Positions 9,142 to 17,826 of a stretch of DNA of 64,000 nt are shown in pieces (within the stretch, counting starts at the first letter, position 1; the number at the start of each line of letters is the position of its first letter). The position numbers and the translations under genes were made by a program. Below the pieces are notes generated by a model. The model had not been told where the DNA came from. It searched no databases and saw only the letters and a list, made by a program, of their open reading frames with translations. The stretch is from contig NZ_JASCIR010000003.1 of assembly GCF_029968095.1 (NCBI RefSeq), forward strand, positions 186,001-250,000, read 5' to 3'. The stretch is from Streptomyces solicavernae. Its GTDB lineage: Bacteria > Actinomycetota > Actinomycetes > Streptomycetales > Streptomycetaceae.

Positions 9142-10431
9142 TCAACTCCCCTGCTGTGCCGCCTTCTTGAGCAGCAGCTCCCGCTCCCGCGCGTTCCGCG
9201 CCAGGGCCGCCGCCCGCTCGAACTCGGCCCGCGCCTCCTTCGTCCGCCCGAGCCGGGCGAGCAGGTCGCCGCGGACGCTGGGCAGCAGGTGGTAGTCGCT
9301 CAGGACAGGGTTCAGGGCGTCGACCAGGTCCAGGGCGCGCTCAGGGCCCTGGGCCCTGGAGACGGCGACCGCCCGGTTCAGCTCCACGACCGGGGACCCG
9401 GTGCGAGCGACGAGCAGGTCGTAGAGGGCGACGATCTGCGGCCAGTCGGTCTCCTCGTACGTGTGCGCCTCCGCATGGCAGCCCGCGACGGCCGCCTGGA
9501 GCGTGTACGGGCCGGGGGCGCCGCCGCGGGCGTGGGCGCGGGCGAGGGCGGCGAGGCCGCGGCGGATCAGGGGCCGGTTCCAGCGGGTGCGGTTCTGGTC
9601 GGCGAGCAGCACCGGCGCGCCGTCGGGCCCGGTGCGGGCGGCGGCGCGGGACTGCTGGAACTCCAGCAGGGCGGCCAGACCGTGCACCTCGGCCTCGTCG
9701 GGCATCAGGCCCTGCAGCACGCGGGCGAGCCGCAGCGCGTCCTCGCAGAGCGCGGGGCGAAGGAGGTCGTCGCCCGCGGTGGCCGCGTACCCCTCGTTGA
9801 AGATCAGGTAGATCACTTCGAGCACGGAGCCGAGCCGGGCCGCGCGGTCCGGGCCGTACGGCACCTCGAAGGCGACGCCCTGCTTCGCGAGGGTGCGCTT
9901 GGCGCGGACGATGCGCTGGGCGAGGGTCGCCTCGGGCGCGAGGAAGGCGCGGGCGATCTCCGGGGTGCTCAGGCCGCCGAGAAGCTTCAGGGTGAGCGCG
10001 ATCCGGGCCTCCGCGGAGAGCACGGGGTGGCAGGAGATGAAGACGAGCCGCAGCAGGTCGTCGTCGATGTCGTCCGGGTCGGCCGGCTCCTCGACGGGAG
10101 GCACGGACTCCAGGTCCCGGCCCAGCTCGGCGAGCTTCTGCGCGTACCGCTCCTTGCGCCGCACCAGGTCGACGGCGCGGCGGCGGGCGACGGTCAGCAG
10201 CCAGGCGCCCGGGGTGTCCGGCACGCCCCGCTCGGGCCACTGTTCGAGGGCGGCGACCAGGGCGTCCTGCGCGAGCTCCTCGGCGAGGCCGACGTCCCGT
10301 ACGACACGGGTGACGGCGGCGATGACGCGCGGCGACTCGATGCGGAAGACGGCCTCGACGGTGGCGTGGGCGCGCTCGGACGCGGAGCTGCGGGTGGCCG
10401 TGAGATCGGTTTGTTCGTCCGTCACGGCCAC
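9142..10431 (-). CDS. ECF42-type RNA polymerase sigma factor with C-terminal extension
   Basis: 429 residues, about twice a simple ECF sigma factor. Sigma region 2 spans roughly residues 22-90 (EELAQDALVAALEQWP, then VARRRAVDLVRRKERY) and region 4 about 125-185 (GGLSTPEIARAFLAPEATLAQRIVRAK). A helical TPR-like extension (DUF6596 type) fills the rest, with NEGYAAT and ELNRAVAVSRAQGPERALDLVDAL. This architecture is the ECF42 group, which has no anti-sigma factor and relies on its extension for control. The YCII/DGPF gene directly upstream on the same strand is the typical partner. The GTG start at 10429-10431 is the best supported. Confidence 0.9.
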   Translation of the reverse strand: MAVTDEQTDLTATRSSASERAHATVEAVFRIESPRVIAAVTRVVRDVGLAEELAQDALVAALEQWPERGVPDTPGAWLLTVARRRAVDLVRRKERYAQKLAELGRDLESVPPVEEPADPDDIDDDLLRLVFISCHPVLSAEARIALTLKLLGGLSTPEIARAFLAPEATLAQRIVRAKRTLAKQGVAFEVPYGPDRAARLGSVLEVIYLIFNEGYAATAGDDLLRPALCEDALRLARVLQGLMPDEAEVHGLAALLEFQQSRAAARTGPDGAPVLLADQNRTRWNRPLIRRGLAALARAHARGGAPGPYTLQAAVAGCHAEAHTYEETDWPQIVALYDLLVARTGSPVVELNRAVAVSRAQGPERALDLVDALNPVLSDYHLLPSVRGDLLARLGRTKEARAEFERAAALARNARERELLLKKAAQQGS

Positions 10432-10460
10432 CCATCAAAGCATCCGGGGCGGCGCCGGGC

Positions 10461-10817
10461 TCAGCCTTCCTCGATCTCGCGGACCTCGGTGGTGATGGTC
10501 CAGTAGTCCTCGTGGGTCTGCAGGAACCGCTTGGTCCACTCGATCGCCTCGGCCTTGTCCTTGCACTGCATGACCGAGTAGCCGCCGATGACCTCCTTGG
10601 TCTCGGTGAACGGCCCGTCGGTGTACGAGACCTTGCCGTCCTCCCAGTGCACCCGGGTGCCCTCGGAGGTGGGCAGCAGACCGGCCGTGTCGAGCATGAC
10701 CCCGGCCTTGGTGATCTCCTCGAAGAGCTTGCCCATCCGCTCCTGGAGCTCGGGGCTCGGGCCGTCGGCCGGGGCGTTCTTCTCGTCGATGCGGATCAGC
10801 GTCAGAAAGCGCGGCAT
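10461..10817 (-). CDS. YCII/DGPF-domain protein
   Basis: 118 residues of the YCII superfamily, with the DGPF tetrad (68-71, in YTDGPFTETKEVIGGY) that names the subgroup. Such proteins are small ferredoxin-like folds encoded beside ECF42-type sigma factors; the function is not known and may be target or modulator. It sits 29 bases upstream of the sigma factor gene, almost surely one operon. Confidence 0.88.
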   Translation of the reverse strand: MPRFLTLIRIDEKNAPADGPSPELQERMGKLFEEITKAGVMLDTAGLLPTSEGTRVHWEDGKVSYTDGPFTETKEVIGGYSVMQCKDKAEAIEWTKRFLQTHEDYWTITTEVREIEEG

Positions 10818-10948
10818 GGTGACTCCTCGGGTCGTACGGCGGACTGCTCCACCGCCGGGCAGGGGCCTTGTCCCCTGCCTCTCACCCAAACGTCGAACGG
10901 CCACCCCGGCAATCGACACGCCCCGCGAAAAAGTTCCGCGAGCGAGCC

Positions 10949-11209
10949 CTACGGCTCCACCCCCACCGACTCGAACCGCCACCGGTGCACCGGGCGCTGC
11001 ACCAACGCGGCGTCCGGCTCCGGGAGTTCGGGCAGGTCGGCGTCGGGGTCCGCGTCCCACCAGGTGATGACGAGGACCCGGTCGCCGCTCGCCGCGAAGG
11101 TCTCCCGGCGCAGCGGGTCGGCGGCCAGCCACTGGGCGCGGGCCCACTCCAGGAGCTCCGCGCCCCGGCCCTCGGCGGCGCGGGCCTCCCACATCAGGGC
11201 GACGGTCAT
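10949..11209 (-). CDS. Small conserved hypothetical protein downstream of tsaD
   Basis: 86 residues, start [23 protein letters not shown]. Predicted alternation of one long helix and strands ([22 protein letters not shown]) resembles a dimeric alpha-beta barrel such as the antibiotic biosynthesis monooxygenase fold, but no catalytic motif is visible. Its ATG overlaps the tsaD TGA by four bases (ATGA), so it is cotranslated with tsaD. Function unknown. Confidence 0.75.
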   Translation of the reverse strand: MTVALMWEARAAEGRGAELLEWARAQWLAADPLRRETFAASGDRVLVITWWDADPDADLPELPEPDAALVQRPVHRWRFESVGVEP

Positions 11210-12339
11210 GAGTAGAGGTTGTCCTTGCTGATCTCGTGCACGTGGTCGTGGTCGTGCGTGGGGGCGTGGCCGGGGTTCTGGCCCGGCACGTGCGGGTCGG
11301 TCACCGGGAGGGACGAGTCCGCCGACAGGTCCCAGTCGGACGCGGACCGGTTCCGGGCGACCATCTCGGCGCCGAGGGCCGCCACCATCGCCCCGTTGTC
11401 CGTGCACAGCTTGGGCCGCGGCACCCGCAGGCGGATCCCGGCCGCCTCGCACCGCTCCTGGGCCAGGGCCCGCAGGCGCGAGTTGGCGGCCACGCCGCCG
11501 CCGATCATCAGGTGGTCCACGCCCTCGTCCTTGCACGCCCGGACGGCCTTGCGGGTCAGCACGTCGACGACGGCCTCCTGGAACGACGCCGACACGTCCC
11601 GTACCGGAACGTCCTCGCCCGCGTTCCGCTTCGCCTCGATCCAGCGGGCCACGGAGGTCTTCAGGCCGGAGAAGGAGAAGTCGTACGCCGGGTCGCGGGG
11701 GCCGGTGAGGCCGCGCGGGAAGGTGATCGCGTTCGGGTCGCCCTCGCGCGCGTACCGGTCGATGACCGGGCCGCCGGGGAAGCCGAGGTTGAGGACACGG
11801 GCGATCTTGTCGAAGGCCTCGCCCGCCGCGTCGTCGATGGTCGCGCCCATCGGCCGGACGTCCGAGGTGATGTCGGAGGAGAGCAGCAGCGAGGAGTGGC
11901 CGCCGGAGACCAGCAGCGCCATCGTCGGCTCGGGCAGCTTGCCGTGCTCCAGCTGGTCGACGCAGATGTGCGAGGCCAGGTGGTTCACGCCGTACAGCGG
12001 CTTGCCCAGCGCGTACGCGTACGCCTTCGCGGCCGAGACGCCGACGAGCAGGGCGCCCGCGAGGCCGGGTCCGGCCGTCACGGAGATGCCGTCGAGGTCG
12101 CGGGCGGTGACGCCCGCCTCCTTCAGGGCGCGCTCGATGGTCGGCACCATCGCTTCGAGGTGGGCGCGGGACGCGACCTCGGGGACGACGCCGCCGAAGC
12201 GGGCGTGCTCGTCGACGCTGGAGGCGATGGCGTCGGCGAGCAGCGTCGTGCCGCGCACGATGCCCACGCCGGTCTCGTCGCAGGAGGTCTCGATGCCGAG
12301 AACGAGCGGTTCGTCAGTCCTGGATGCCATGGGTGCCAT
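11206..12339 (-). CDS. tsaD: tRNA N6-threonylcarbamoyladenosine synthase catalytic subunit TsaD
   Basis: 377 residues, ASKHA fold. [12 protein letters not shown] near residue 16 starts the fold, VNHLASHI supplies the two metal-binding histidines and SGGHSSLL the phosphate site. With TsaB and TsaE it transfers threonylcarbamoyl to A37 of ANN-decoding tRNAs. I keep the first ATG (12337-12339) because AAGGAAG lies 8 bases upstream of it; a second in-frame ATG is at 12330. It overlaps rimI by 26 bases. The C-terminus is His-rich ([12 protein letters not shown]). Order tsaB-rimI-tsaD is standard. Confidence 0.96.
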   Translation of the reverse strand: MAPMASRTDEPLVLGIETSCDETGVGIVRGTTLLADAIASSVDEHARFGGVVPEVASRAHLEAMVPTIERALKEAGVTARDLDGISVTAGPGLAGALLVGVSAAKAYAYALGKPLYGVNHLASHICVDQLEHGKLPEPTMALLVSGGHSSLLLSSDITSDVRPMGATIDDAAGEAFDKIARVLNLGFPGGPVIDRYAREGDPNAITFPRGLTGPRDPAYDFSFSGLKTSVARWIEAKRNAGEDVPVRDVSASFQEAVVDVLTRKAVRACKDEGVDHLMIGGGVAANSRLRALAQERCEAAGIRLRVPRPKLCTDNGAMVAALGAEMVARNRSASDWDLSADSSLPVTDPHVPGQNPGHAPTHDHDHVHEISKDNLYS

Positions 12340-12880
12340 GGGTGTCGCTTCCTTGCACTGGTACGGAGGAGGCCGGGTCGGCGTGGCGCATCACGAGGGC
12401 GTCCACGTTCCCGGGTTGGTAGTAGCCGCGCCGGAAGCCGATCGGTTCAAAGCCGAAGCGCTCGTACAGCTTCTGGGCGCGGGTGTTGTCGACGCGGCAT
12501 TCGAGCAGCACCTCGGTGCACTCGAAGGCGGTGGCGGCGCGCAGCAGGTCGGTGAGGAGGGCGGCGCCGAGGCCGCTGCCCCAGTGGTCGCGGGCGACGG
12601 CGATGGTCTGCACGTCCCCGAGCCCGCCGGCGGCTGCCAGGCCCGCGTACCCCACGATCCGCTCGCCGGCCTCGCCTTCGCCGCCGACGGCCACGACGAA
12701 CCTTCGGGTCGCCAACGGGCCGCGGGAGTGGGCGAGTTCGGACCAGAACATGCCGCGGGACCAGGCGTCCTCGGGGAACAGGTCACGTTCGAGTTCCATC
12801 ACCGGCTCGATGTCCCACCACCGCATCTCCCGCAGTACGGGCGCCGGGGCGGTGTCGGACCCGGTGGCTGCGGCGGTCAC
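12314..12880 (-). CDS. rimI: Ribosomal-protein-alanine N-acetyltransferase RimI
   Basis: 188 residues of the GNAT superfamily. The acetyl-CoA-binding segment [17 protein letters not shown] and the downstream [13 protein letters not shown] are typical of RimI, which acetylates the N-terminal alanine of S18 in E. coli. The GTG start overlaps the tsaB stop (GTGA) and the end overlaps tsaD, so the three genes are coupled. The C-terminal tail beyond the fold ([19 protein letters not shown]) is extra and unconserved-looking. Confidence 0.9.
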   Translation of the reverse strand: MTAAATGSDTAPAPVLREMRWWDIEPVMELERDLFPEDAWSRGMFWSELAHSRGPLATRRFVVAVGGEGEAGERIVGYAGLAAAGGLGDVQTIAVARDHWGSGLGAALLTDLLRAATAFECTEVLLECRVDNTRAQKLYERFGFEPIGFRRGYYQPGNVDALVMRHADPASSVPVQGSDTHGTHGIQD

Positions 12881-13530
12881 TTCGGGGTGACCACCTTGTA
12901 GTTCTTCGGCACCTGGGCGTCGGGCCGGCGCAGGTACAGCGGCCGGGCCGGGTCGAGGTCCTGGCCGGCCGCGAGGCGTTCGGCGGCGAGGGCGGCGAGG
13001 GCGGCGGCCGAGACGTGCTCGGGGCCGCGGGCGTCGGTGAACGTGTCCGGGTAGAGCAGCGCGCCCGCGCCGACCGCGGGAAGGCCCGCGACCTGCTCGG
13101 CGATCTCGGCGGGCCGGTCGACGGCCGGGTCGGTGAGGCGGGTGCGCGGGCCGGAGTACCGGGCCCAGTAGACCTCCTTGCGGCGGGCGTCCGTGGCGAC
13201 GACGAAGTCGCCGTCCAGCTCAGCCGCGTACGCCAGGCCGTCCAGGGTGCACACGCCGTGCACCGGGACGCCGAGCGCCGAGCCGAAGGTCTCGGCGGTC
13301 ATCAGGCCGACGCGCAGGCCGGTGTACGGGCCGGGGCCGACGCCGGTCACGATCGCGGTGACGGCGTCGAGCTTCACACCGGCCTCGGCGAGCACCCGGT
13401 CCACGGCGGGCAGCAGCAGCTCTCCGTGTCTGCGCGCGTCCACCTGACGGGACTCGGCGAGGACGGTCGCACCGTCGTGCAGGGCGACGGTGACGGCGGG
13501 GGTGGCGGTATCCAGAGCGAGCAAGAGCAC
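12877..13530 (-). CDS. tsaB: tRNA threonylcarbamoyladenosine biosynthesis protein TsaB
   Basis: 217 residues. The N-terminal ASKHA half (LLLALDTATPAVTVAL) and the signature GVGPGPYTGLRVGL near residue 66 identify TsaB, the catalytically inert dimer partner that holds TsaD. GTG start. It is the first gene of tsaB-rimI-tsaD; tsaE lies about 1 kb upstream, separated by a divergent gene. Confidence 0.95.
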   Translation of the reverse strand: MLLLALDTATPAVTVALHDGATVLAESRQVDARRHGELLLPAVDRVLAEAGVKLDAVTAIVTGVGPGPYTGLRVGLMTAETFGSALGVPVHGVCTLDGLAYAAELDGDFVVATDARRKEVYWARYSGPRTRLTDPAVDRPAEIAEQVAGLPAVGAGALLYPDTFTDARGPEHVSAAALAALAAERLAAGQDLDPARPLYLRRPDAQVPKNYKVVTPK

Positions 13531-13635
13531 GCGAACAGCCTACGGCCCCCGCGCCCCGGGCACGGTGCCCAGGCGAGCGCTTCACCCGGTGCTACCGTCA
13601 GCGCGCAAGTCCGTATATACGAAGGGTGGAGCACG

Positions 13636-14184
13636 GTGGCACGCAGCAGCTCGGGAATCGTGGCCGGGCTCACCGCAGCAGCCCTCGCCGCAGTCGGCTT
13701 CCTCGCGTACCAGGCCTCGGCCAACGTCCCCGAGAGCCTCGGCAGGCCGGAGCAGGACAGCCGGTCGACGGCGCCCCGTCACCCGAAGGAGAAGGCCGAC
13801 CCGAAGGCGGTCCCGGCGGACTCGGGCGAGGGCACGCGGGTCGTGTACGCGCTGGAGTCGGACCGCGTCTGGCTGATCGGCGCGGGCGGCAAGGCGAAGC
13901 GCACCTTCGAGGTCATGCCCTCCACGGTCGACCCGAGCCCCGGCGAGTACTCCGTGACCACGCGGTCCGGCAAGGTCATGGGCTCGGACGGGGTGCCGGT
14001 CGAGCACGTCGTGCGGTTCGCGAACGTCGACGGCGTGACGATCGGCTTCAGCGCCGCGACGGACGGCTCCACACCCAAGCCCGACCCCATGAAGCAGACC
14101 GGCGGCATCCGGGAGTCGCGCGCGGACGGCCAGGCGATGTGGGAGTTCGCGACGATCGGCGTGAAGGTCGTCGTCGTTCCGTAA
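13636..14184 (+). CDS. Membrane-anchored exported protein, possible degenerate YkuD-like fold
   Basis: 182 residues. One N-terminal hydrophobic segment (about residues 7-28, GIVAGLTAAALAAVGFLAY) is followed by a polar linker rich in Lys, Pro and Asp and a beta-rich domain. VWLIGAGGKAKRTFEV and PSPGEYSVTTRSGKV resemble the substrate arm of L,D-transpeptidases, but the catalytic SHGC motif is absent, so I do not call it an enzyme. GTG start with GGTGGAGCAC upstream. It is divergent from tsaB, 105 bases away. No known function. Confidence 0.72.
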   Translation: MARSSSGIVAGLTAAALAAVGFLAYQASANVPESLGRPEQDSRSTAPRHPKEKADPKAVPADSGEGTRVVYALESDRVWLIGAGGKAKRTFEVMPSTVDPSPGEYSVTTRSGKVMGSDGVPVEHVVRFANVDGVTIGFSAATDGSTPKPDPMKQTGGIRESRADGQAMWEFATIGVKVVVVP

Positions 14185-14197
14185 CTCCGGACTGCCG

Positions 14198-14380
14198 TCA
14201 GGCGGCGTCGCGGTGGCCGTGGCCCCGGTCGTCCTCGCGCGCGGGCTCGGGGATCGCGGGGGTGCGCCGCTGAGGGGCGGGCGGCGGGGTCGACACCGAT
14301 CTCGCGGCGGCGCACGACGCCAGCAGGGCGCTCATCGACGGCCCTGCGGGCCTGGTCTCGCGGGGGTCCGACGCCGACAT
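14198..14380 (-). CDS. Small protein with possible iron-box control
   Basis: 60 residues, MSASDPRETRPAGPSMSALL, with a short hydrophobic patch (ALLASCAAARSV) and a charged His-rich end. GGGAGG lies just before the ATG. No family recognised. Support comes from the ribosome site and from a TTAGGT-AA-ACCTAA palindrome 30 bases upstream at its likely promoter; without those it would be marginal. Confidence 0.45.
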   Translation of the reverse strand: MSASDPRETRPAGPSMSALLASCAAARSVSTPPPAPQRRTPAIPEPAREDDRGHGHRDAA

Positions 14381-14409
14381 GGTGCCTCCCGGTCTCAGAG
14401 GGCAACGAA

Positions 14410-14425
14410 GTTAGGTAAACCTAAC
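14410..14425 (-). promoter_or_regulatory. Iron-box-like palindrome (DtxR/DmdR family?)
   Basis: GTTAGGT-AA-ACCTAAC is a perfect 7-bp inverted repeat. TTAGGT and ACCTAA are the half sites of DtxR/IdeR/DmdR operators, but those boxes have 7 bases between half sites while here there are 2, so the match is partial. It sits 30 bases before the 60-residue ORF. Confidence 0.45.
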
Positions 14426-14521
14426 CACGTCGTGGTATCCATGTGACCACGCCGGACGCTCCCCGCGCAACATGTTCCCGACAGCTTGTCGGAACCTCCG
14501 AGCCGTTCCGGGCCCGGGGTC

Positions 14522-15100
14522 TCAGGCCGCCACCGCCGCGAGGTCGGCCGTGCGCCAGCGCTCGCCGATGCCGGTGAGCCGGACCTGGCGCACGTCGTCG
14601 TCGGTGTCGCCCGTCGCCCGGTGGATGACCACGTGCAGCCGGTCGTCGGACAGGTCCTCGACCTTGCCCTCGCCCCACTCGACGACGATCACCGACTCCG
14701 GCAGCGAGACGTCCAGGTCCAGGTCCTCCATCTCGTCGAGCCCGCCGCCCAGGCGGTACGCGTCCACGTGCACCAGCGGCGGACCGTCGCCGAGGGCCGG
14801 GTGGACGCGGGCGATCACGAAGGTCGGCGAGGTGACGGCGCCGCGCACGTCGAGCCCTTCGCCGAGGCCGCGGGTCAGCGTCGTCTTGCCGGCGCCCAGC
14901 TCGCCGTTGAGCATCACCAGGTCGCCGGGGCGCAGCAGCTTGGCCAGGCTGCGGCCCAGCTCCCGCATCTGCTCGGGGGAGGTGACGGTGAGACGGACGG
15001 TCTCGCCGGGGCCGGGGCCGGGGGCGGGGGCGGAGCCGGGGGCGGAGCCGGGGGCGGCCGGGGGCCGGGTGTCCGGGGGATGGGGGTGCGGTGCTTCCAT
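14522..15100 (-). CDS. tsaE: tRNA threonylcarbamoyladenosine ATPase TsaE
   Basis: 192 residues. Walker A GELGAGKT is at 66-73, followed by TSPTFVIARVHP and the Walker B-like region VIVVEWGEGKVEDL. TsaE drives turnover of the TsaBD complex by ATP hydrolysis. The first 33 residues are a Pro/Ala/Gly-rich extension encoded by a GGGGGC-type repeat (15002-15060). I chose the ATG at 15098-15100; longer frames upstream run into the intergenic tandem repeat. It follows the hydrolase gene on the same strand. Confidence 0.93.
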   Translation of the reverse strand: MEAPHPHPPDTRPPAAPGSAPGSAPAPGPGPGETVRLTVTSPEQMRELGRSLAKLLRPGDLVMLNGELGAGKTTLTRGLGEGLDVRGAVTSPTFVIARVHPALGDGPPLVHVDAYRLGGGLDEMEDLDLDVSLPESVIVVEWGEGKVEDLSDDRLHVVIHRATGDTDDDVRQVRLTGIGERWRTADLAAVAA

Positions 15101-15149
15101 AGCAATCCACGGTAGCCCCTGCCACCCCGTTGCCCGTCCGGCCGCGGTC

Positions 15150-15226
15150 GCGCTCCCGCACGCCTCCCGTGCACTCCCGCACGCCTCCCGCACGCCTCCT
15201 GCGCGCTCCCGAACGCCTCCCGTACG
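15150..15226 (-). repeat. About 20-bp imperfect tandem repeat between hydrolase and tsaE
   Basis: Units of the form CTCCCGCACGCCTCCCGT recur at about 15153, 15174 and 15206, with a half unit at 15191. The array ends at the TGA of the hydrolase gene, like the repeats near 1,000 and 6,080. Confidence 0.75.
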
Positions 15227-15228
15227 AC

Positions 15229-16440
15229 TCAGACCGCCGTGCTGCGGGCCTGCTCCCGGGCGCGTACGACGAGGTCCGCGAGGCGGTCCGTCACCGTCTC
15301 GGGGTGTTCCAGCATCGCCAGGTGCCCGGCGTCCGGCACGATCACCAGCTCCGCGTCGGGCAGCAGGTCGGCCATGGCCTCGCTGTGCCCGCTGGGCGTG
15401 ATCAGGTCCTTGTCGCCGGCCAGGACGAGCACGGGCAGCGCCGCGAAGTGCGGCAGCGCGTCCGCCTTGTCGTGCCCGGCGAAGGCCGGGTAGAACTCCG
15501 CGACCACGTCGATCGGGGTGCCCTCGATCATCCGCTCGGCGAACCGCGCCACCGCCGGGTCCACGTCCCGCGAGGCGAAGGAGTACCGCTTGACGACCCC
15601 CGCGAACAGGTCGGCCGTCGCCCGCCGCCCCTTCTCGACCAGCTCGGCCCGCTGCCCGAGCGCCTTCAGCACCCCGGGAAGGACCCGGCGCACCGCGTTG
15701 ACGCCCGCCACGGGCAGGCCGTAGTCGACCTCGCCGAGCTTGCCCGACGACGTACCGACGAAGGCCACGCCGATGACACGGTCGCGGATCAGCTCCGGGT
15801 ACTGGTCGGCCAGGGCCATCACCGTCATGCCGCCCATCGAGTGGCCGACGAGGACCAGCGGGCCCTCCGGCGCGGCCGCGTCGATCACGGCCTTCAGGTC
15901 GCGGCCCAACTGGTCGATGTCGACCGGCACCCGCTCCTCGGCCTGCGCCCGGCCGCGGCCCGAGCGGCCGTGGCTGCGCTGGTCCCAGTAGACGGCGCGG
16001 ACGGTGCCGCGCAGGGCGGCCCGCTGGAAGTGCCAGGAGTCCTGGTTGAGGCAGTAGCCGTGGCTGAAGACGACGGTGACCGGGGCCGGGTCGCGGCGGC
16101 CGAAGAGACGGCGGCGCCGGGGCGCGGCATCCTCGGCGGCCGGGTCGGCCGGGTCCACCTCGTAGTACAGCTCGGTGCCGTCCTCGGCCCGCGCCCGGCC
16201 CGGCTCGCCGCGCAGCGAACCGTAGGGGCCGGCGGAGTCCAGGGCGAGCCGGGCCTTCTGGCGCATGCCTCGGCCGACGGTCAGCCGCTCGATCGCGACG
16301 CCGGCGGCGGCACCCGCGGCGACCACGCCTATCGCGGCGCCGGCGACGCCCGCCCGCCGCCAGCTCGTGCCCGCCGCACCGGCGGCCCGCGCCGCGTCCA
16401 CCGCCGCACCCACGGCGGCCCCCGCACTGGTCTCGCCCAC
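15229..16440 (-). CDS. Membrane-anchored alpha/beta hydrolase
   Basis: 403 residues. After an Ala/Gly-rich N-terminus a hydrophobic segment (about 30-50) probably anchors it. The alpha/beta-hydrolase core shows the oxyanion motif FSHGYCLNQDSW, WDQRSHGRS, the nucleophile elbow GHSMGG and a late DAGHLAMLEHP with the catalytic histidine. Substrate unknown; lipase- or epoxide-hydrolase-like. The GTG start has CAGGAGCGGCAG before it. It lies 41 bases after alr and upstream of tsaE, an arrangement (alr-hydrolase-tsaE) that is usual in Streptomyces. Confidence 0.87.
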   Translation of the reverse strand: MGETSAGAAVGAAVDAARAAGAAGTSWRRAGVAGAAIGVVAAGAAAGVAIERLTVGRGMRQKARLALDSAGPYGSLRGEPGRARAEDGTELYYEVDPADPAAEDAAPRRRRLFGRRDPAPVTVVFSHGYCLNQDSWHFQRAALRGTVRAVYWDQRSHGRSGRGRAQAEERVPVDIDQLGRDLKAVIDAAAPEGPLVLVGHSMGGMTVMALADQYPELIRDRVIGVAFVGTSSGKLGEVDYGLPVAGVNAVRRVLPGVLKALGQRAELVEKGRRATADLFAGVVKRYSFASRDVDPAVARFAERMIEGTPIDVVAEFYPAFAGHDKADALPHFAALPVLVLAGDKDLITPSGHSEAMADLLPDAELVIVPDAGHLAMLEHPETVTDRLADLVVRAREQARSTAV

Positions 16441-16481
16441 CTGCCGCTCCTGCCTGGTCGTCGCTCGTACGTCCGTACGTC

Positions 16482-17624
16482 CTACTCGTTCACATAGACG
16501 CGCGGGACCCGGGATCCGATCCGCGTCACGATCTCGTACGCGATGGTGCCGGCCGCCTGCGCCCAGTCCTCGGCGGTCGGCTCGCCGCGGTCGCCGGGGC
16601 CGAAGAGGACCGCCTCGTCGCCCGCCGCGGGCTCGTCCCCGGCCAGGTCGACGACGAACTGGTCCATCGCGATCCGCCCGGCCGCCGTCCGGATCTTCCC
16701 GCCGACCAGGACCGGGGCGCGCCCCGACGCGTGCCGGGGCAGGCCGTCGCCGTAGCCGACGGGGACCAGGCCGAGGGTGGTGTCGGCGGGCGTCGCGTAG
16801 TGGTGGCCGTAGCTCACGCCGTGGCCCTCGGGGACGTGCTTGACCAGGGCGAGGGACGCGACGAGCGTCATCACCGGGCGCAGGCCGAAGTCCTCGGGGG
16901 CGCCGATCTCGGGGCCCGGCGAGATGCCGTACATGGCGATGCCGGGGCGCACCAGGTCGTAGTGCGCGTCGGGGAGCGTCAGCGTGGCCGGGGAGTTGGC
17001 GATGTGCCGTACCTCGGGTCGCAGGCCCGCGTCCTCGGCGTACGCCACGGCCTGGGCGAAGGCGGTGGACTGCGCGGCGATCGACGGGTGGCCCGGCTCG
17101 TCCGCGCAGGCGTAGTGCGACCAGATCCCGGTGACCCGGAGCGCGCCCTCGGCCTCGGCCTTCAGGGACTCCTCGACCAGCTCGGGCCAGTCGGCGGGCT
17201 GGCAGCCGCCCCGGCCGAGCCCGGTGTCGGCCTTGAGCTGGACGCGGGCGGTACGACGGGCCTCGCGGGCGGCGTCGACGGCCTCGCGCAGCGCCCACAG
17301 CCCGCTGACCGACACCTCGACGTCGGCCTCGATCGCCTCGCGCCAGGGCCCGCCGGGCGTCCACAGCCAGCACAGGACGCGGGCCTCGTCGAGCCCGATC
17401 CCGGCGGCGCGCAGCGCGAGCGCCTCCTGCGGGGTGGCGGTGCCGATCCAGGTCGCGCCCGCGTCGAGGGCGGCGCGGGCGCAGGGCAGCATGCCGTGCC
17501 CGTACGCGTCCGCCTTCACCACGGCCATGAACGCGGCCCGCGGCGCACGGGCCCGCAGAGCCCGCACATTGGCCCGCAGAGCGGCCAGATCGATCTCGGC
17601 GCGCACGCGCAGTGTCTCGTTCAT
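16482..17624 (-). CDS. alr: Alanine racemase
   Basis: 380 residues, fold-type III PLP enzyme. The Schiff-base lysine is K37 in VVKADAYGHG and the catalytic tyrosine, supplied across the dimer, is in VSYGHHYATP. It makes D-alanine for peptidoglycan stems. ATG start. It follows nnr with a 202-base gap holding a composite hairpin repeat, and precedes the hydrolase and tsaE. Confidence 0.96.
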   Translation of the reverse strand: MNETLRVRAEIDLAALRANVRALRARAPRAAFMAVVKADAYGHGMLPCARAALDAGATWIGTATPQEALALRAAGIGLDEARVLCWLWTPGGPWREAIEADVEVSVSGLWALREAVDAAREARRTARVQLKADTGLGRGGCQPADWPELVEESLKAEAEGALRVTGIWSHYACADEPGHPSIAAQSTAFAQAVAYAEDAGLRPEVRHIANSPATLTLPDAHYDLVRPGIAMYGISPGPEIGAPEDFGLRPVMTLVASLALVKHVPEGHGVSYGHHYATPADTTLGLVPVGYGDGLPRHASGRAPVLVGGKIRTAAGRIAMDQFVVDLAGDEPAAGDEAVLFGPGDRGEPTAEDWAQAAGTIAYEIVTRIGSRVPRVYVNE

Positions 17625-17706
17625 CGTCCGCCCAGTCTCTCGTACGGGCCCGGTGTACGTCGTAAGGGGCTCGCCCCGGGGGTTGCTTCCCCGCCCCGCC
17701 CCTTCC

Positions 17707-17795
17707 CCTCAATCGCCGGAGGGGCTCAATTTGAGCCCCTCTGGGGGCACCTCCCAGCGGTAGCTGGGGGAGATTGAGGAGGCCCGTCCGGCAGG
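17707..17795. repeat. Composite Streptomyces intergenic repeat with nested hairpins
   Basis: The outer inverted repeat CCTCAATC (17707-17714) and GATTGAGG (17772-17779) encloses two hairpins: AGGGGCTCAA-T-TTGAGCCCCT (17720-17740) and CTCCCAGC-ggta-GCTGGGGGAG. From memory, blocks like GGGGGCACCTCCCAGC and CCTCAATCGCCGGA occur in many Streptomyces intergenic regions. It may terminate nnr transcription or be a non-autonomous mobile repeat. Confidence 0.75.
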
Positions 17796-17826
17796 ACTTT
17801 CGGGAAGGGGCGGGTAGGGGAAAAAC

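Noticed and set aside
17707..17795. Insertion sequence remnant
   Set aside because: Nested hairpins are present, but there is no transposase fragment or target-site duplication. It is better listed as an intergenic repeat.
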